Source: CAVTJL01 sp963735065
GTDB lineage: Bacteria; Pseudomonadota; Alphaproteobacteria; Geminicoccales; Geminicoccaceae
Assembly (NCBI GenBank): GCA_963735065.1
Contig: CAVTJL010000001.1
Location: 2,542,001 to 2,606,000 of the forward strand
Length of the DNA stretch: 64,000 nt
Direction of reading: 5' to 3'
Of the stretch, positions 1 to 9,715 are shown in pieces. Under the pieces are notes generated by a model. It saw only the letters and a list, made by a program, of their open reading frames with translations. It had not been told where the DNA came from and searched no databases. Made by a program: the position numbers and the translations under genes. The first letter of the stretch is position 1. Each line of letters opens with the position of its first letter.

Positions 1-319
1 TGTGCGGCGGCTCGTCCGAGATCGGCTCATAGATCGCCGGATGCATGGTCTGCGCGGCGCACGCCAGGGCGTCCACGACGATGTGCCGCCCGTCGGCCAG
101 GCGCAGATGCGACAGCCCGCCGCCGGCGATGCCGACCATCATCGGCTCCACCACCGTGAGCGCCAGAAGCGCGGCGACGGCGGCGTCGACCGCATTTCCA
201 CCTGCCGCCAGCATCTCGGCGCCGGCCGCAGAGCCCATCGGGTGGTTGGTGACCACCATGCCGCCCGCCCCGGACGCCGGACGCTTCTCGCAGGCAAAGG
301 ACAGGGGGCGGCAGGTCAT
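1..319 (-). CDS. gamma-glutamyltransferase family protein, N-terminal part (runs off window)
   Basis: The first 106 codons of a protein that continues past the left edge. It shows N-terminal signatures of the gamma-glutamyltranspeptidase family of Ntn hydrolases: VVTNHPMGSAAGAEML (residues 22-37), GGNAVDAAVAA (40-50) and GIAGGG (63-68). Family members transfer or hydrolyse gamma-glutamyl groups of glutathione-like substrates and mature by self-cleavage at a threonine, which lies outside the window. The ATG at 319 is the first start before the conserved block. There is no signal peptide, so this is probably a cytoplasmic member, unlike the exported E. coli enzyme. It is divergent from the ABC importer at 507, with a 187-base gap between them. 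Family assignment is firm; the substrate is unknown. Confidence 0.85.
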   Translation of the reverse strand, partial: MTCRPLSFACEKRPASGAGGMVVTNHPMGSAAGAEMLAAGGNAVDAAVAALLALTVVEPMMVGIAGGGLSHLRLADGRHIVVDALACAAQTMHPAIYEPISDEPPH

Positions 320-411
320 CGGGCGCCTCTCGCAGCGGGTGTCGGGCGACGCTTAGACCAGGCCGGGGCAAATGCCAAAACGGGAAAGGTTGCGTGCAAG
401 AGGGATTTTTC

Positions 412-485
412 GTTGGACGGGCTTCCGCTGAGGCGTTCAATGGGCGGGTCGGGCAGGACGGCGTAAGCCTGCCCTCCCGTCCAAC
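412..485 (+). promoter_or_regulatory. nested inverted repeats in the leader of the binding-protein gene
   Basis: An outer perfect 10-base inverted repeat, GTTGGACGGG at 412-421 and CCCGTCCAAC at 476-485, encloses an inner 7-base one, GGGCAGG at 451-457 and CCTGCCC at 468-474. The structure ends 21 bases before the ATG at 507 and just before its purine-rich ribosome-binding region. It could be a leader hairpin affecting transcription or translation of the importer; that role is inferred. Confidence 0.35.
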
Positions 486-506
486 AGCACGGGGGTGTGC
501 ATACCC

Positions 507-1582
507 ATGACCATCACCATCAGAGCCGGTCGGTCCCTCAGGCGTCGCGGCCTCGTCGTCGGCGCCCTCGCGCTGACCCTCGTTGCCGGCGCGGCCATCC
601 CGGCCCTCGCCGAGGTGTCGGGCCAGATCACGCTCATGGCCTATTCCGGCATCTTCCAGGACAAGTACACCGAGGCCGTCGTCAAGCCCTTCGAGGCTGC
701 CAATCCCGGCGTGAAGGTGAACTACTACACGACTGGCAACTCCGCCCAGATGCTGGGAACGTTGCGTGCGCAGAAGGGCTCGCCTCAGGTCGACGTGGTG
801 ATCTTCGATGCCTCGACGAGCCTGATCGGTGACAAGGAAGGGCTGCTGGCCAAGCTGCCGGTCTCCGAGAGCCCGGTGATCGGCGACCTCGCGCCGCAGG
901 CGATCATCAAGAAGGGCTATGGCCCGGCCGTCACCTTCGATAATCTCGTGATCATCTACAACAAGAAGAAATTTGCCACACCGCCCAAGTCGATCAGCGT
1001 GCTGTGGGATCCGAAGCTGAAAGGCCGGCTCGGTATCAGCGCAATGCCCAATATTCAAGGTGCCGCGCTTTTGGCAATCGTGTCCAAATGGCAAGGCCAG
1101 GACTATACCAAGTCGGTCTCCAAGGCCGTGAAGAAGCTGGCCGAGCTCGCACCGAGTGTGCAGACATTCGATCCGAAGCCCGACGGCTACACGCTGGTGC
1201 TGAACGGCGATCTGGACATGGCGACCGGCTGGAACGCGCGAGCGCAGTACTATGCCGAGAAGAACCCGGACAAGCTTGGTGTCATGTTGCCGGAGGAAGG
1301 CAGCGTGATGCAGATCAACACGATCAATCTCGTTGAAGGGGCGCCCAACGCCGCGGCGGCGAAGGCGTTCATCGACTACGCGCTCTCCCCAGAGGCGCAG
1401 AAGGCCTTCACCGAGGCGATGTACTACGCGCCGGTGAATCCCAAGGCCGACATCTCGCCTGCGGCCGAGGACAAGACGGTGGCCAAGCGGATGGACAAGA
1501 TGCTGCCCTTCGACTGGGCCTGGGAGGCCGGGGTGGCCAGCGCTTGGACGAAGGACTGGCGGCGCAAGATCGTGGCCGGCCA

Positions 1583-1586
<4 letters not shown>
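507..1586 (+). CDS. ABC transporter periplasmic binding protein, polyamine-type (family 1)
   Basis: A 359-residue exported binding protein. Residues 1-35 form a signal peptide with an arginine-rich start, a hydrophobic core and a cut site after IPALA. The mature part has extracellular solute-binding family 1 features: ITLMAYSGIFQDKYTEAV near its start, the segment DVVIFDAS, and a C-terminal INLVEGAPNA region as in PotD/AfuA-like proteins. The ATG at 507 is preferred over the in-frame GTG at 495 because it begins directly with the signal peptide. It is the first gene of a tight set with an ATPase and two permeases, so it should capture the substrate in the periplasm. Spermidine/putrescine or another small cation is possible; sequence alone does not settle the ligand. 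Confidence 0.88.
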
Positions 1587-2694
<1,108 letters not shown>

Positions 2695-2698
<4 letters not shown>

Positions 2699-3570
2699 TC
2701 GCCGTCGATGCTTCCGCCGCTCCCGTTCCGGGCAGGTCGACCCGGCTGACGCCATGGATCTTGATGGCGCCGGTGCTCCTGGTTCTTTGCTTCTCCTTCA
2801 TCGGGCCGCTCCTCTGGCTCTTCCGGATGGCCCTGAACCAGAGCGACAACGGTGCCATCGTCCCGGCCTTGAGCCTTCAGACCTTCGGTTCCCTCGCCGC
2901 GGATCCCTACTATCTCGGCCTCCTCGGCCGGACGCTGAAGCTCGCCGCGACCTGCACGGTCCTCGCCACCGTCATGGCCTATCCGGTGGCGCTGACGCTG
3001 CTGCGCATGCAGTCGCGCTGGAGAACCGTTCTGGTGGTGCTGGCGGCCTCGCCGCTGCTCGTCTCGGTCGTGGTACGGTCCTACGGATGGATGGTGACGC
3101 TGGGTGATACCGGCTTCATCAACTCTTTCCTCCTGTGGACCGGGCTCGTGCAGCACCCGATCCGCATGGTGAACAACTACACCGGTGTGGTCGTCGGCCT
3201 CACCGAGAGCATCATGCCCTACATCTTCCTTACGATGATGGCCGGGCTGGGCCGGCTCGACAGGCAGCTCGACGAGGCGGCGATGAGCCTCGGCGCGCCG
3301 CCGGCGACGGTGTTCTGGCGGGTCACCCTGCCGCTCTCGACCCCCGCCATCGTCGCCGGGCTGACGATCGGCTTCGTGCTCTCCGTCTCCTCCTTCATCA
3401 CGCCCGAGCTGCTCGGCGGCGGACGGGTCTTCGTGATGGCGACGGAGGTCTACGACATGGCGCTGGTCTCGCTCGACTGGCCGACCGCGGCCGCGCTGAG
3501 CTTCGTGATGCTGGTGATCTTCTTCGCCGCGCTCCTCATCGCCGGGCGGCTGACCCGGCGCATGGCATAG
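2695..3570 (+). CDS. ABC transporter permease, PotB-like
   Basis: A 291-residue inner-membrane permease with a first membrane segment at LMAPVLLVLCFSFIGPLLW and about six segments in all. The cytoplasmic EAA loop reads DEAAMSLGAPPATVFW (about residues 193-208), the usual contact site for the ATPase. The start ATG overlaps the ATPase stop by 4 bases. Sequence style and gene order (binding protein, ATPase, two permeases) fit the spermidine/putrescine-type PotABCD family. It should form a heterodimeric channel with the next gene. Confidence 0.88.
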
Positions 3571-3578
3571 GAGGGGGC

Positions 3579-4370
3579 ATGAAGAACATCCTTCCGAAGC
3601 TCGGCCGGCTTTATGTCATCGCCGTCTTCGCCTACATCTTTCTCCCGCTGCTTCTGGTTCTGCTGATCTCCTTCAGCACCGACGACTACCTGAACTTCCC
3701 GCCGCACGGCTGGGGCCTGCGCTACTACAGGGAGGTCCTCGGCAACGCCGCCTTCATGAGCGGGATGCGCGCCAGCGCCATCATCGCGCTCGCGGTCATG
3801 CTCTTGAGCCTTGCCTTCGGCCTGCCTGCCGCTTGGGCGCTGACGCGGCTCGAGTTCCGCGGGCGGGAGTTCCTGCGCAGCTTCGTGCTGGCGCCGCTGG
3901 TGCTGCCGACGATCGTCCTGGGCCTGGGCATCCTCATGGTCTTTACCCAGCTCGGGCTCACGGCGACCTATCCGGGCTTGGTCCTCGCCCATCTCGTCAT
4001 GACGTTGCCCTTCGCGATCCGCATTCTGCAGACGACGCTGGGCAATCTCGGCGTCGAGGTCGAGCATGCCGCGATGACGCTCGGCGCGCGGCCACTGCAG
4101 ACTTTCCAGTACATCACCCTGCCGCGGCTCGTGCCCGGGCTCGTCGCTGCCGGAGCGATCTCGGCGATCCTGTCCTTCGACGAGGTCGTGATCTCGCTCT
4201 TCATCGTGGGCCCGCGGCTCTCGACGCTGCCGGTCGAGATCTACCGCTACGTCGACGAACGCACCGACCCGATGGTCGCGGTGTTGGCCGTTCTGCTGAT
4301 CGCCGTCTCCCTCGGCATCGTGCTGATCGTGGAGCGCTCCGTCGGTTTTGCGCGCGCCTTCGGTCGGTGA
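3579..4370 (+). CDS. ABC transporter permease, PotC-like
   Basis: A 263-residue permease that partners the PotB-like protein. It opens with a membrane segment (LYVIAVFAYIFLPLLLVLL), then FSTDDY as in PotC-type proteins, and carries the EAA loop VEHAAMTLGARPLQTF at about residues 158-173. The ATG at 3579 lies 8 bases after the previous stop, with GGAGGGGG directly upstream as a strong ribosome-binding site. Together with the two upstream genes it completes a membrane importer. The next gene, an RraA-family protein, follows after 21 bases and is probably cotranscribed. Confidence 0.88.
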   Translation: MKNILPKLGRLYVIAVFAYIFLPLLLVLLISFSTDDYLNFPPHGWGLRYYREVLGNAAFMSGMRASAIIALAVMLLSLAFGLPAAWALTRLEFRGREFLRSFVLAPLVLPTIVLGLGILMVFTQLGLTATYPGLVLAHLVMTLPFAIRILQTTLGNLGVEVEHAAMTLGARPLQTFQYITLPRLVPGLVAAGAISAILSFDEVVISLFIVGPRLSTLPVEIYRYVDERTDPMVAVLAVLLIAVSLGIVLIVERSVGFARAFGR

Positions 4371-4391
4371 GCCAGCAACAAGGATCCCAAG

Positions 4392-5060
4392 ATGAGCTAC
4401 AAGATCAACGAGATGCCTGCCCAGATCGCTGCCGCGGATCTGGAGCTGCTGGCCCAGTGCGAGACGGCGACCCTGGGTCACTGGCGGCTGATGGGTTTCC
4501 TGTCGCGCCAGATCCAGCCGATCCTGCCGGGCAGGAGGGTCGTCGGAACGGCGGTGACCATCGCCATTCCAGGGCCCGACTCGACGCTTCTCCACCATCT
4601 GCTGGGTCTCCTCAGGCCCGGCGATTTCGTCTTCGTCGACCGGCTGCATGACGACCGCTACGCCTGCTGGGGCGGCGGGGTGACCGTGGCGGCCAAGGCG
4701 GCAGGTGCTGTCGGCGCAGTCGTGGACGGCCCCTGCACCGACCGCGAGGAGATCATCGCTTCCGATTTTCCGATGTGGTGCCGGGGACTGTCGCCAATCA
4801 CCACGCGGCTCTACGACATCGGCGGCGCGATCAATGTGCCGGTGTCTTGCGGCAATACGGTGGTCATGCCGGGCGATGCGGTGTTGGCAGACGAGAGCGG
4901 CGTCCTCGTCCTGCCACCCGGCGAGGCGGGGACGGAGGCGCAACGCGCGATCGAGCGACAGAAGGCCGGCAAGGCGCGCGAGGCGGAGCTGCGCGAAGGC
5001 AAGCGCAAGCTCGGCGAGGCGAGCGGCGCGACCGGCAAGGTCCTGGCCAAGCTGGGCTGA
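4392..5060 (+). CDS. RraA family protein (HMG/oxaloacetate aldolase fold), active-site variant
   Basis: A 222-residue cytoplasmic protein of the RraA / 4-hydroxy-4-methyl-2-oxoglutarate aldolase family. It has the GGGVTVAAKAAGAVGAVVDG core (residues 94-113) and the PGDAVLADESGVLVLP block near the C-terminus. Aldolases of this family carry an Arg-Asp pair after the DG; here the segment is DGPCTD (112-117), so the Asp is kept but Thr replaces the Arg. This may mean another chemistry or a non-catalytic role. It sits at the end of the polyamine-type import operon, suggesting it acts on the imported compound, which is inference. Confidence 0.82.
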   Translation: MSYKINEMPAQIAAADLELLAQCETATLGHWRLMGFLSRQIQPILPGRRVVGTAVTIAIPGPDSTLLHHLLGLLRPGDFVFVDRLHDDRYACWGGGVTVAAKAAGAVGAVVDGPCTDREEIIASDFPMWCRGLSPITTRLYDIGGAINVPVSCGNTVVMPGDAVLADESGVLVLPPGEAGTEAQRAIERQKAGKAREAELREGKRKLGEASGATGKVLAKLG

Positions 5061-5288
5061 TGCGGGTCGCCCTGCCAGCTTGTGAGAAGGCAGACCGCGG
5101 TGCTGGCCTCTGCGCTCGAGATCCCGCTGCGACAGGGTCTCTTTCACGGGGCCCAACGACCTCTGCGCGCCATGCGGCGAATTCCGATTGGACGCGCGGT
5201 GCTCGGGGGGTTGAAGCTCTATCGACGAGCCGGAGGCTGAACCCCGGCCGTTTTGCATCCGATCCGCAACAGACAGCTCGAGGTTTCA

Positions 5289-6836
5289 ATGACACATGCG
5301 CTCCGCGGAGGTTTCATCGCATCCCGCCGCACCATGCTCGTCGGTCTTGGCGCCGGCCTGTCCGCGCTGACCTTGCCGCGCCGCAGCCTCGCGGCTGCTG
5401 GCAAGACGCTGCGCTACGGGCTTTCGACCTTCCCACCCTCGATCAAGCCCTGGGAGAATACAGGGGCCGCCGCCAACACCGTGAAGCTGACGATGCATCG
5501 CGGGCTCATGGGGTACGACAGCGAGGCCAAGCTGGTGCCCGAGGTGGCCGAGAGCGTCGAGTGGCCGGATGAGACGACCGCCGTCTTCAAGCTCCGTGCC
5601 AACGCCGTCTTCCACAATGGCAAGCCGGTGACGGCAAAGGACGTGGTCTACAGCTTCGAGCAGATCCTGGCGCCGGATTCGACGGCCTACCTGAAGTCCT
5701 CGTTCAGCAATATCGCCAAGGTGGAGGCGGTCGACGACAAGACGGCGAAATTCTCACTGCACGCTCCGTCCGCTGTCTTCGAGCAGCTTCTGGCAAATTA
5801 TTGTGCCGGTATCGTCTGGTCTGGCAGCGATCCGGCGAGCCCGATCGGCTGCGGTCCCTTCAAGCCCAAAGCGCAGGAACGCGGCGTCTATGTCGAGGTC
5901 GAGAAGTTCGTCGACTTTTACGAGAAAGGTCGGCCGACCAGCGATGTGATCCGCTTCATCGCCTATCCGGACGAGAACCTGCGCTACGCCGCGCTCGAGA
6001 CGGGCGATGTGGACCTGATCGAGTACCTGCCCTGGCAGCAGTTCGACACGGTCGCCAAGTCCGACAAGCTGAAGATGGCGTCCACCACCGGGCCATACAT
6101 GCTGCTCCTGTTCAACGTCGCCAAGGAAGGCCCCATGGCCAATCCGAAAGTGCGGCAGGCGATCGGCTATGCGGTGAAGCGTCAGGACGTGATCGACGCG
6201 GCCTTCGCCGGCCACGGCACGCCGCTCCTTGGCTTTCCCAATCCGGCGGGCTCGCCCTTCAAGCTCGAGGATCCGGCCTCGCAATGGACGTTCGATCCCG
6301 ACAAGGCCAAGAAGATGCTGGCCGAGGCGGGGTATCCGAAGGGGTTCTCATGCAAGCTCCTGGCGACCTCGACCTACGGGATGCACCAGGACACGGCCTC
6401 GATCGTGCAGGCCTATCTGCAGATGATAGGGATCGAGGCTACGCTCGACCTGCCGGACTGGGCGAGCCGGATCAAGGCAGGCAAGGACGGCAACTACGAC
6501 ATCGCCGTGCACGGCCTCAGCGGCTACTACAACGATCCCGATTCCATGTGGCCCCTCCTGCATTCGGGCCCCTCGACCTACACCCGGTCCTACGGTTTCA
6601 GCTCCAAGACGATCGACGACCTGCTCGAGAAGGGCCGCACCACGACCGACCAGGGCAAGCGTGAGGCGATCTATCAGGAGCTGGCGAAGGCCTATTTCGA
6701 GGAGGTCCCGCAGGTGCCGCTGAACTGGCGGGTGCAGGCGGATGCCCTGCACGACAAGGTGACGGGCTTCATGGCGTTTCCTGGCTGGCTGAACGGCTCC
6801 TCGGCCTATTCGCTGGACGACACGGATCCGGGTTGA
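5289..6836 (+). CDS. ABC transporter periplasmic binding protein, family 5 (dipeptide/oligopeptide type)
   Basis: A 515-residue exported binding protein. A twin-arginine signal, ASRRTMLVGLGAG, lies at residues 12-24, followed by a hydrophobic stretch, so export is probably by Tat. The mature part follows the DppA/OppA family 5 pattern: early TVKLTMHRGLMGYD, then VTAKDVVYSFEQIL and VRQAIGYAVKRQDVI. The ATG at 5289 begins the signal peptide; the longer frame from 5253 adds residues that do not look like a signal. It heads a five-gene operon with permeases, ATPases and an amidohydrolase. Ligands of this family include peptides, nickel and small amides, and none can be chosen here. Confidence 0.9.
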   Translation: MTHALRGGFIASRRTMLVGLGAGLSALTLPRRSLAAAGKTLRYGLSTFPPSIKPWENTGAAANTVKLTMHRGLMGYDSEAKLVPEVAESVEWPDETTAVFKLRANAVFHNGKPVTAKDVVYSFEQILAPDSTAYLKSSFSNIAKVEAVDDKTAKFSLHAPSAVFEQLLANYCAGIVWSGSDPASPIGCGPFKPKAQERGVYVEVEKFVDFYEKGRPTSDVIRFIAYPDENLRYAALETGDVDLIEYLPWQQFDTVAKSDKLKMASTTGPYMLLLFNVAKEGPMANPKVRQAIGYAVKRQDVIDAAFAGHGTPLLGFPNPAGSPFKLEDPASQWTFDPDKAKKMLAEAGYPKGFSCKLLATSTYGMHQDTASIVQAYLQMIGIEATLDLPDWASRIKAGKDGNYDIAVHGLSGYYNDPDSMWPLLHSGPSTYTRSYGFSSKTIDDLLEKGRTTTDQGKREAIYQELAKAYFEEVPQVPLNWRVQADALHDKVTGFMAFPGWLNGSSAYSLDDTDPG

Positions 6837-6842
6837 CGCCGG

Positions 6843-7796
6843 GTGCTGCGGTTTGTCCTGCGCCGAGCGCTGACCGCGCTCGTCATGCTGTGGGTCGTCG
6901 GCACGATCGTTTTTTCGGTCCTGTTCATCGTGCCGGGCGACCCGGCCGAGCTTCTGCTGACGAGCGGGGGCAGCCCGACGACGCCGGAGGCGGTTCACAA
7001 CCTGCGCGTCAGGATGGGGCTGGACCGGCCGCTGGCGGCTCAATATGCGAGCTTCCTCGCCGATGCGGCACGGCTCGACTTCGGCCGGTCGCTGATCGAT
7101 GACACGCCGGTCGCCAGGACCATCGCCCAGCGGCTGCCGCGCACCTTGGAGCTGATCGCGGTAGCCGCGATCATCGCGCTCTCGACGGCCATCCCGGCAG
7201 GGACCTATGCCGGGTTGAGCGCAGGCGGGCGATTCGACCGGGTCGTCTCGGGCCTCAATGCGCTCTTGATCTCGGTGCCGGGCTTCGTGACCGGGACGCT
7301 GTTTATCTACTTCTTCGCGCAGCTTCTGCGGATCCTGCCGGCGGGAGGCTATGTCTCCTTCGCGCAGGATCCGTGGATGCATCTCAAGATGCTGATCCTG
7401 CCCGCGGTGACGGTGGCGTTGCACCTCTTCTCCATCGTCTTCCGCATGACCCGGGCGAGCGTGCTGGAGATGCGGGCGCACGATTGGGTGCGCACCGCCG
7501 TCGCCAAGGGGCTGCGGCGCCGGCTCGTGGTCCGCCACCACATCCTGCGCAACGCGCTGGGGCCGGTCGTCACCGTGGTGGGGCTGCAGATGGGCATTCT
7601 GCTCGGCTCCACCGTGCTCGTGGAGTTCATCTATAACTGGCCCGGGCTTTCCGGCTATCTCGTGACCGCGGTCGAGCAGCGCGACTATCCGACGGTGCGG
7701 GCGGTGATCCTCACGGTCGCGGCGATCTTCATCGGCATCAATTTCGTCGTCGAGGTGATCTACTCGCTCCTCGATCCCCGGATCCGGCTGGCATGA
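6843..7796 (+). CDS. ABC transporter permease, DppB/OppB-like
   Basis: A 317-residue membrane permease starting at GTG, 6 bases after the binding-protein stop. The N-terminus is FVLRRALTALVMLWVVGTIV, typical of DppB, followed by VPGDPAELLL and the MGLDRPLAAQYASFL block seen in this family. The cytoplasmic loop VRTAVAKGLRRRLVV (about residues 216-230) is the ATPase contact. Its last codons overlap the next gene by 4 bases, so translation of the fused permease-ATPase is probably coupled to it. Confidence 0.92.
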   Translation: MLRFVLRRALTALVMLWVVGTIVFSVLFIVPGDPAELLLTSGGSPTTPEAVHNLRVRMGLDRPLAAQYASFLADAARLDFGRSLIDDTPVARTIAQRLPRTLELIAVAAIIALSTAIPAGTYAGLSAGGRFDRVVSGLNALLISVPGFVTGTLFIYFFAQLLRILPAGGYVSFAQDPWMHLKMLILPAVTVALHLFSIVFRMTRASVLEMRAHDWVRTAVAKGLRRRLVVRHHILRNALGPVVTVVGLQMGILLGSTVLVEFIYNWPGLSGYLVTAVEQRDYPTVRAVILTVAAIFIGINFVVEVIYSLLDPRIRLA

Positions 7797-9715
7797 GCGC
7801 GACCCTGGCCCGGCTGCCGCGTCTGCCGCTGCGGATGGTGCTGCCGGTGCTGCTGCTCGGCGGGCTGATCGTGGCGATGTTCGCGGCCCCCCTGATAACG
7901 CCCGACAATCCGGTGCAGATCGCGGTGCGCGACAGGCTGGCGGGTCCGAGCTGGGCGCATCCCTTCGGCCAGGACGAGTTCGGTCGCGACCGTCTGGCAA
8001 GGGTGCTCTATGGCGGGCAGGTCTCGCTCACGGTGGCCTTCCTCGCGAGCTCCATCGCGGCCGTCGTAGGCTCGCTCTTCGGTCTCATCGGCGCCTATTT
8101 CCGTGGGCCGTTCGAGTTCCTGACGATGCGGCTCTCCGACGTCGTCTTGTGCTTCCCGCCGATCCTCCTGGCGCTGCTCATCGTGACGCTCTTCGGGCCC
8201 GGGGCCACGACCCTCGTGGCAGTGCTCTCGGTCCTTTACTTCCCTGCTTTTGCCCGCATCGCCTATGCCGAGGCGCTGCGTATTGCGGCGCAGGACTTTG
8301 TCGAGGCTTCGCGGGCGCTCGGCACACCGCCCGGAAGGATCGTCTTCGGCACGGTGCTGCCCAACATCATGGGCCCGCTCTCGATCCAGTACTCGCTGAC
8401 CGCGGCCGCGGCGATCACCATCGAATCGGGCCTTTCCTTCCTTGGCCTGGGCGTGGTGCCGCCGGCGCCCTCCTGGGGCCAGATGATCCGAGGTGCCCGG
8501 AGCTTCATGAGCCAGGACCCGCTGGGCATCCTCGTGCCCTGCGTGGCGCTGACGCTCACCATCTACGCGATCAACTTCTTCTGCGACCGGCTGCGCGACA
8601 CGCTCGACCCCAAGGGGGCCGGGGAAGGGAAGGACGCGGTTGCGGCGCCGTCGGCGCGGGCGGGTGCCGTCCCGGCGCTCTCGCCTGGTGCGGTGGCCGA
8701 GCTGCGGGACCTGCGGCTGGAGATCCCGGGCCGGGCCGGGCCGGTCGTGTTGGTCGATGACCTCTCGCTCAGCCTGCGCCAGAACGAGTGCACGGCGCTC
8801 GTAGGCGAGAGTGGGTCGGGCAAGTCGCTGACGGCGCTGGCCTTGATGGGCCTCCTGCCTGCAGGCATCCGCGCCGCGAATGGGCAGGTGCTGATCGGAC
8901 GCAAGGATGGCTCGACCGCCGATCTCGCGGCCCTCACCCAGCGGCAGGCGGAGGCGATCCGCGGCGACGACATCGCGATGATCTTCCAGGAGCCGATGAC
9001 CTCGCTGAACCCGGTGCTGCGGGTCGGGAGGCAGATGGTCGAGGCGATCCGGGCTCACAGGCAGGTCTCCGTGGCGGAGGCGCGCGCGCAGGCGATCGCG
9101 GCACTGGAGAGGGTCGGGATTCCGGAGGCGGGACGACGCATCGATGCCTATCCGCACGAGATGTCGGGCGGGATGCGCCAGCGGGTGATGATCGCGATGG
9201 CGCTCGCCTGCGAGCCCCAGGCCCTGATCGCCGACGAGCCGACGACGGCTCTCGACGTCACCATTCAGGCCGAGATCATCGAGCTGCTCCGCGATCTCCG
9301 ACAGGACCAGAAATCCGGTCTCAGCCTCCTCTTCATCAGCCACAATCTCGGCATCGTGTCGGAGATCGCCGACAGGATCGTCGTGATGTATGCGGGCGAG
9401 GTGGTGGAGGAGGGTGCCGCCGCGGACGTGCTGGCCGACCCGCACCATCCCTACACCCTGGCGCTCCTCGAGAGCATGCCGTCGTCGCACGAGGAGCTGC
9501 ATTCGGCGCGCGGCGATCGGCTCGGTGCCATTCCGGGCACGCCGCCGCTGCCGCAGGCGCGCCCATCGGGCTGCGCCTTCCGCGATCGCTGTCCGCAGGC
9601 CCGGGCAGTGTGCGCGGAGCGGCGTCCGGATCTCCACCACGGCGCCGGCGGGCGGGCCGCGCGTTGTCACTTCGCCCCCGAAGCGGCCGGCGCCGCGCTG
9701 GCGGAGATGGTGTGA
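7793..9715 (+). CDS. fused ABC permease-ATPase (DppC + DppD)
   Basis: One 640-residue reading frame joins two subunits that are usually separate. Residues 1 to about 275 are a DppC-type permease with several membrane segments and the EAA loop VEASRALGTPPGRIVF (about 170-185). An Ala/Gly-rich linker, roughly 278-305, leads into a DppD-type ATPase: Walker A GESGSGKS (about 338), MSGGMRQR (about 457), Walker B LIADEPTTALD (about 476). The C-terminal oligopeptide-ATPase extension has CAFRDRCPQA near residue 593. The frame is open across the junction with no start signal there, so the fusion looks real. Similar permease/ATPase fusions are known in peptide/nickel importers. Confidence 0.93.
   Translation: MSATLARLPRLPLRMVLPVLLLGGLIVAMFAAPLITPDNPVQIAVRDRLAGPSWAHPFGQDEFGRDRLARVLYGGQVSLTVAFLASSIAAVVGSLFGLIGAYFRGPFEFLTMRLSDVVLCFPPILLALLIVTLFGPGATTLVAVLSVLYFPAFARIAYAEALRIAAQDFVEASRALGTPPGRIVFGTVLPNIMGPLSIQYSLTAAAAITIESGLSFLGLGVVPPAPSWGQMIRGARSFMSQDPLGILVPCVALTLTIYAINFFCDRLRDTLDPKGAGEGKDAVAAPSARAGAVPALSPGAVAELRDLRLEIPGRAGPVVLVDDLSLSLRQNECTALVGESGSGKSLTALALMGLLPAGIRAANGQVLIGRKDGSTADLAALTQRQAEAIRGDDIAMIFQEPMTSLNPVLRVGRQMVEAIRAHRQVSVAEARAQAIAALERVGIPEAGRRIDAYPHEMSGGMRQRVMIAMALACEPQALIADEPTTALDVTIQAEIIELLRDLRQDQKSGLSLLFISHNLGIVSEIADRIVVMYAGEVVEEGAAADVLADPHHPYTLALLESMPSSHEELHSARGDRLGAIPGTPPLPQARPSGCAFRDRCPQARAVCAERRPDLHHGAGGRAARCHFAPEAAGAALAEMV

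Noticed and set aside
5061..5288. A gene between the RraA-family protein and the Opp binding protein
   Set aside because: Open frames here lack starts with ribosome-binding sites and show no domain; only weak inverted repeats (GGGGTT / AACCCC) were seen.
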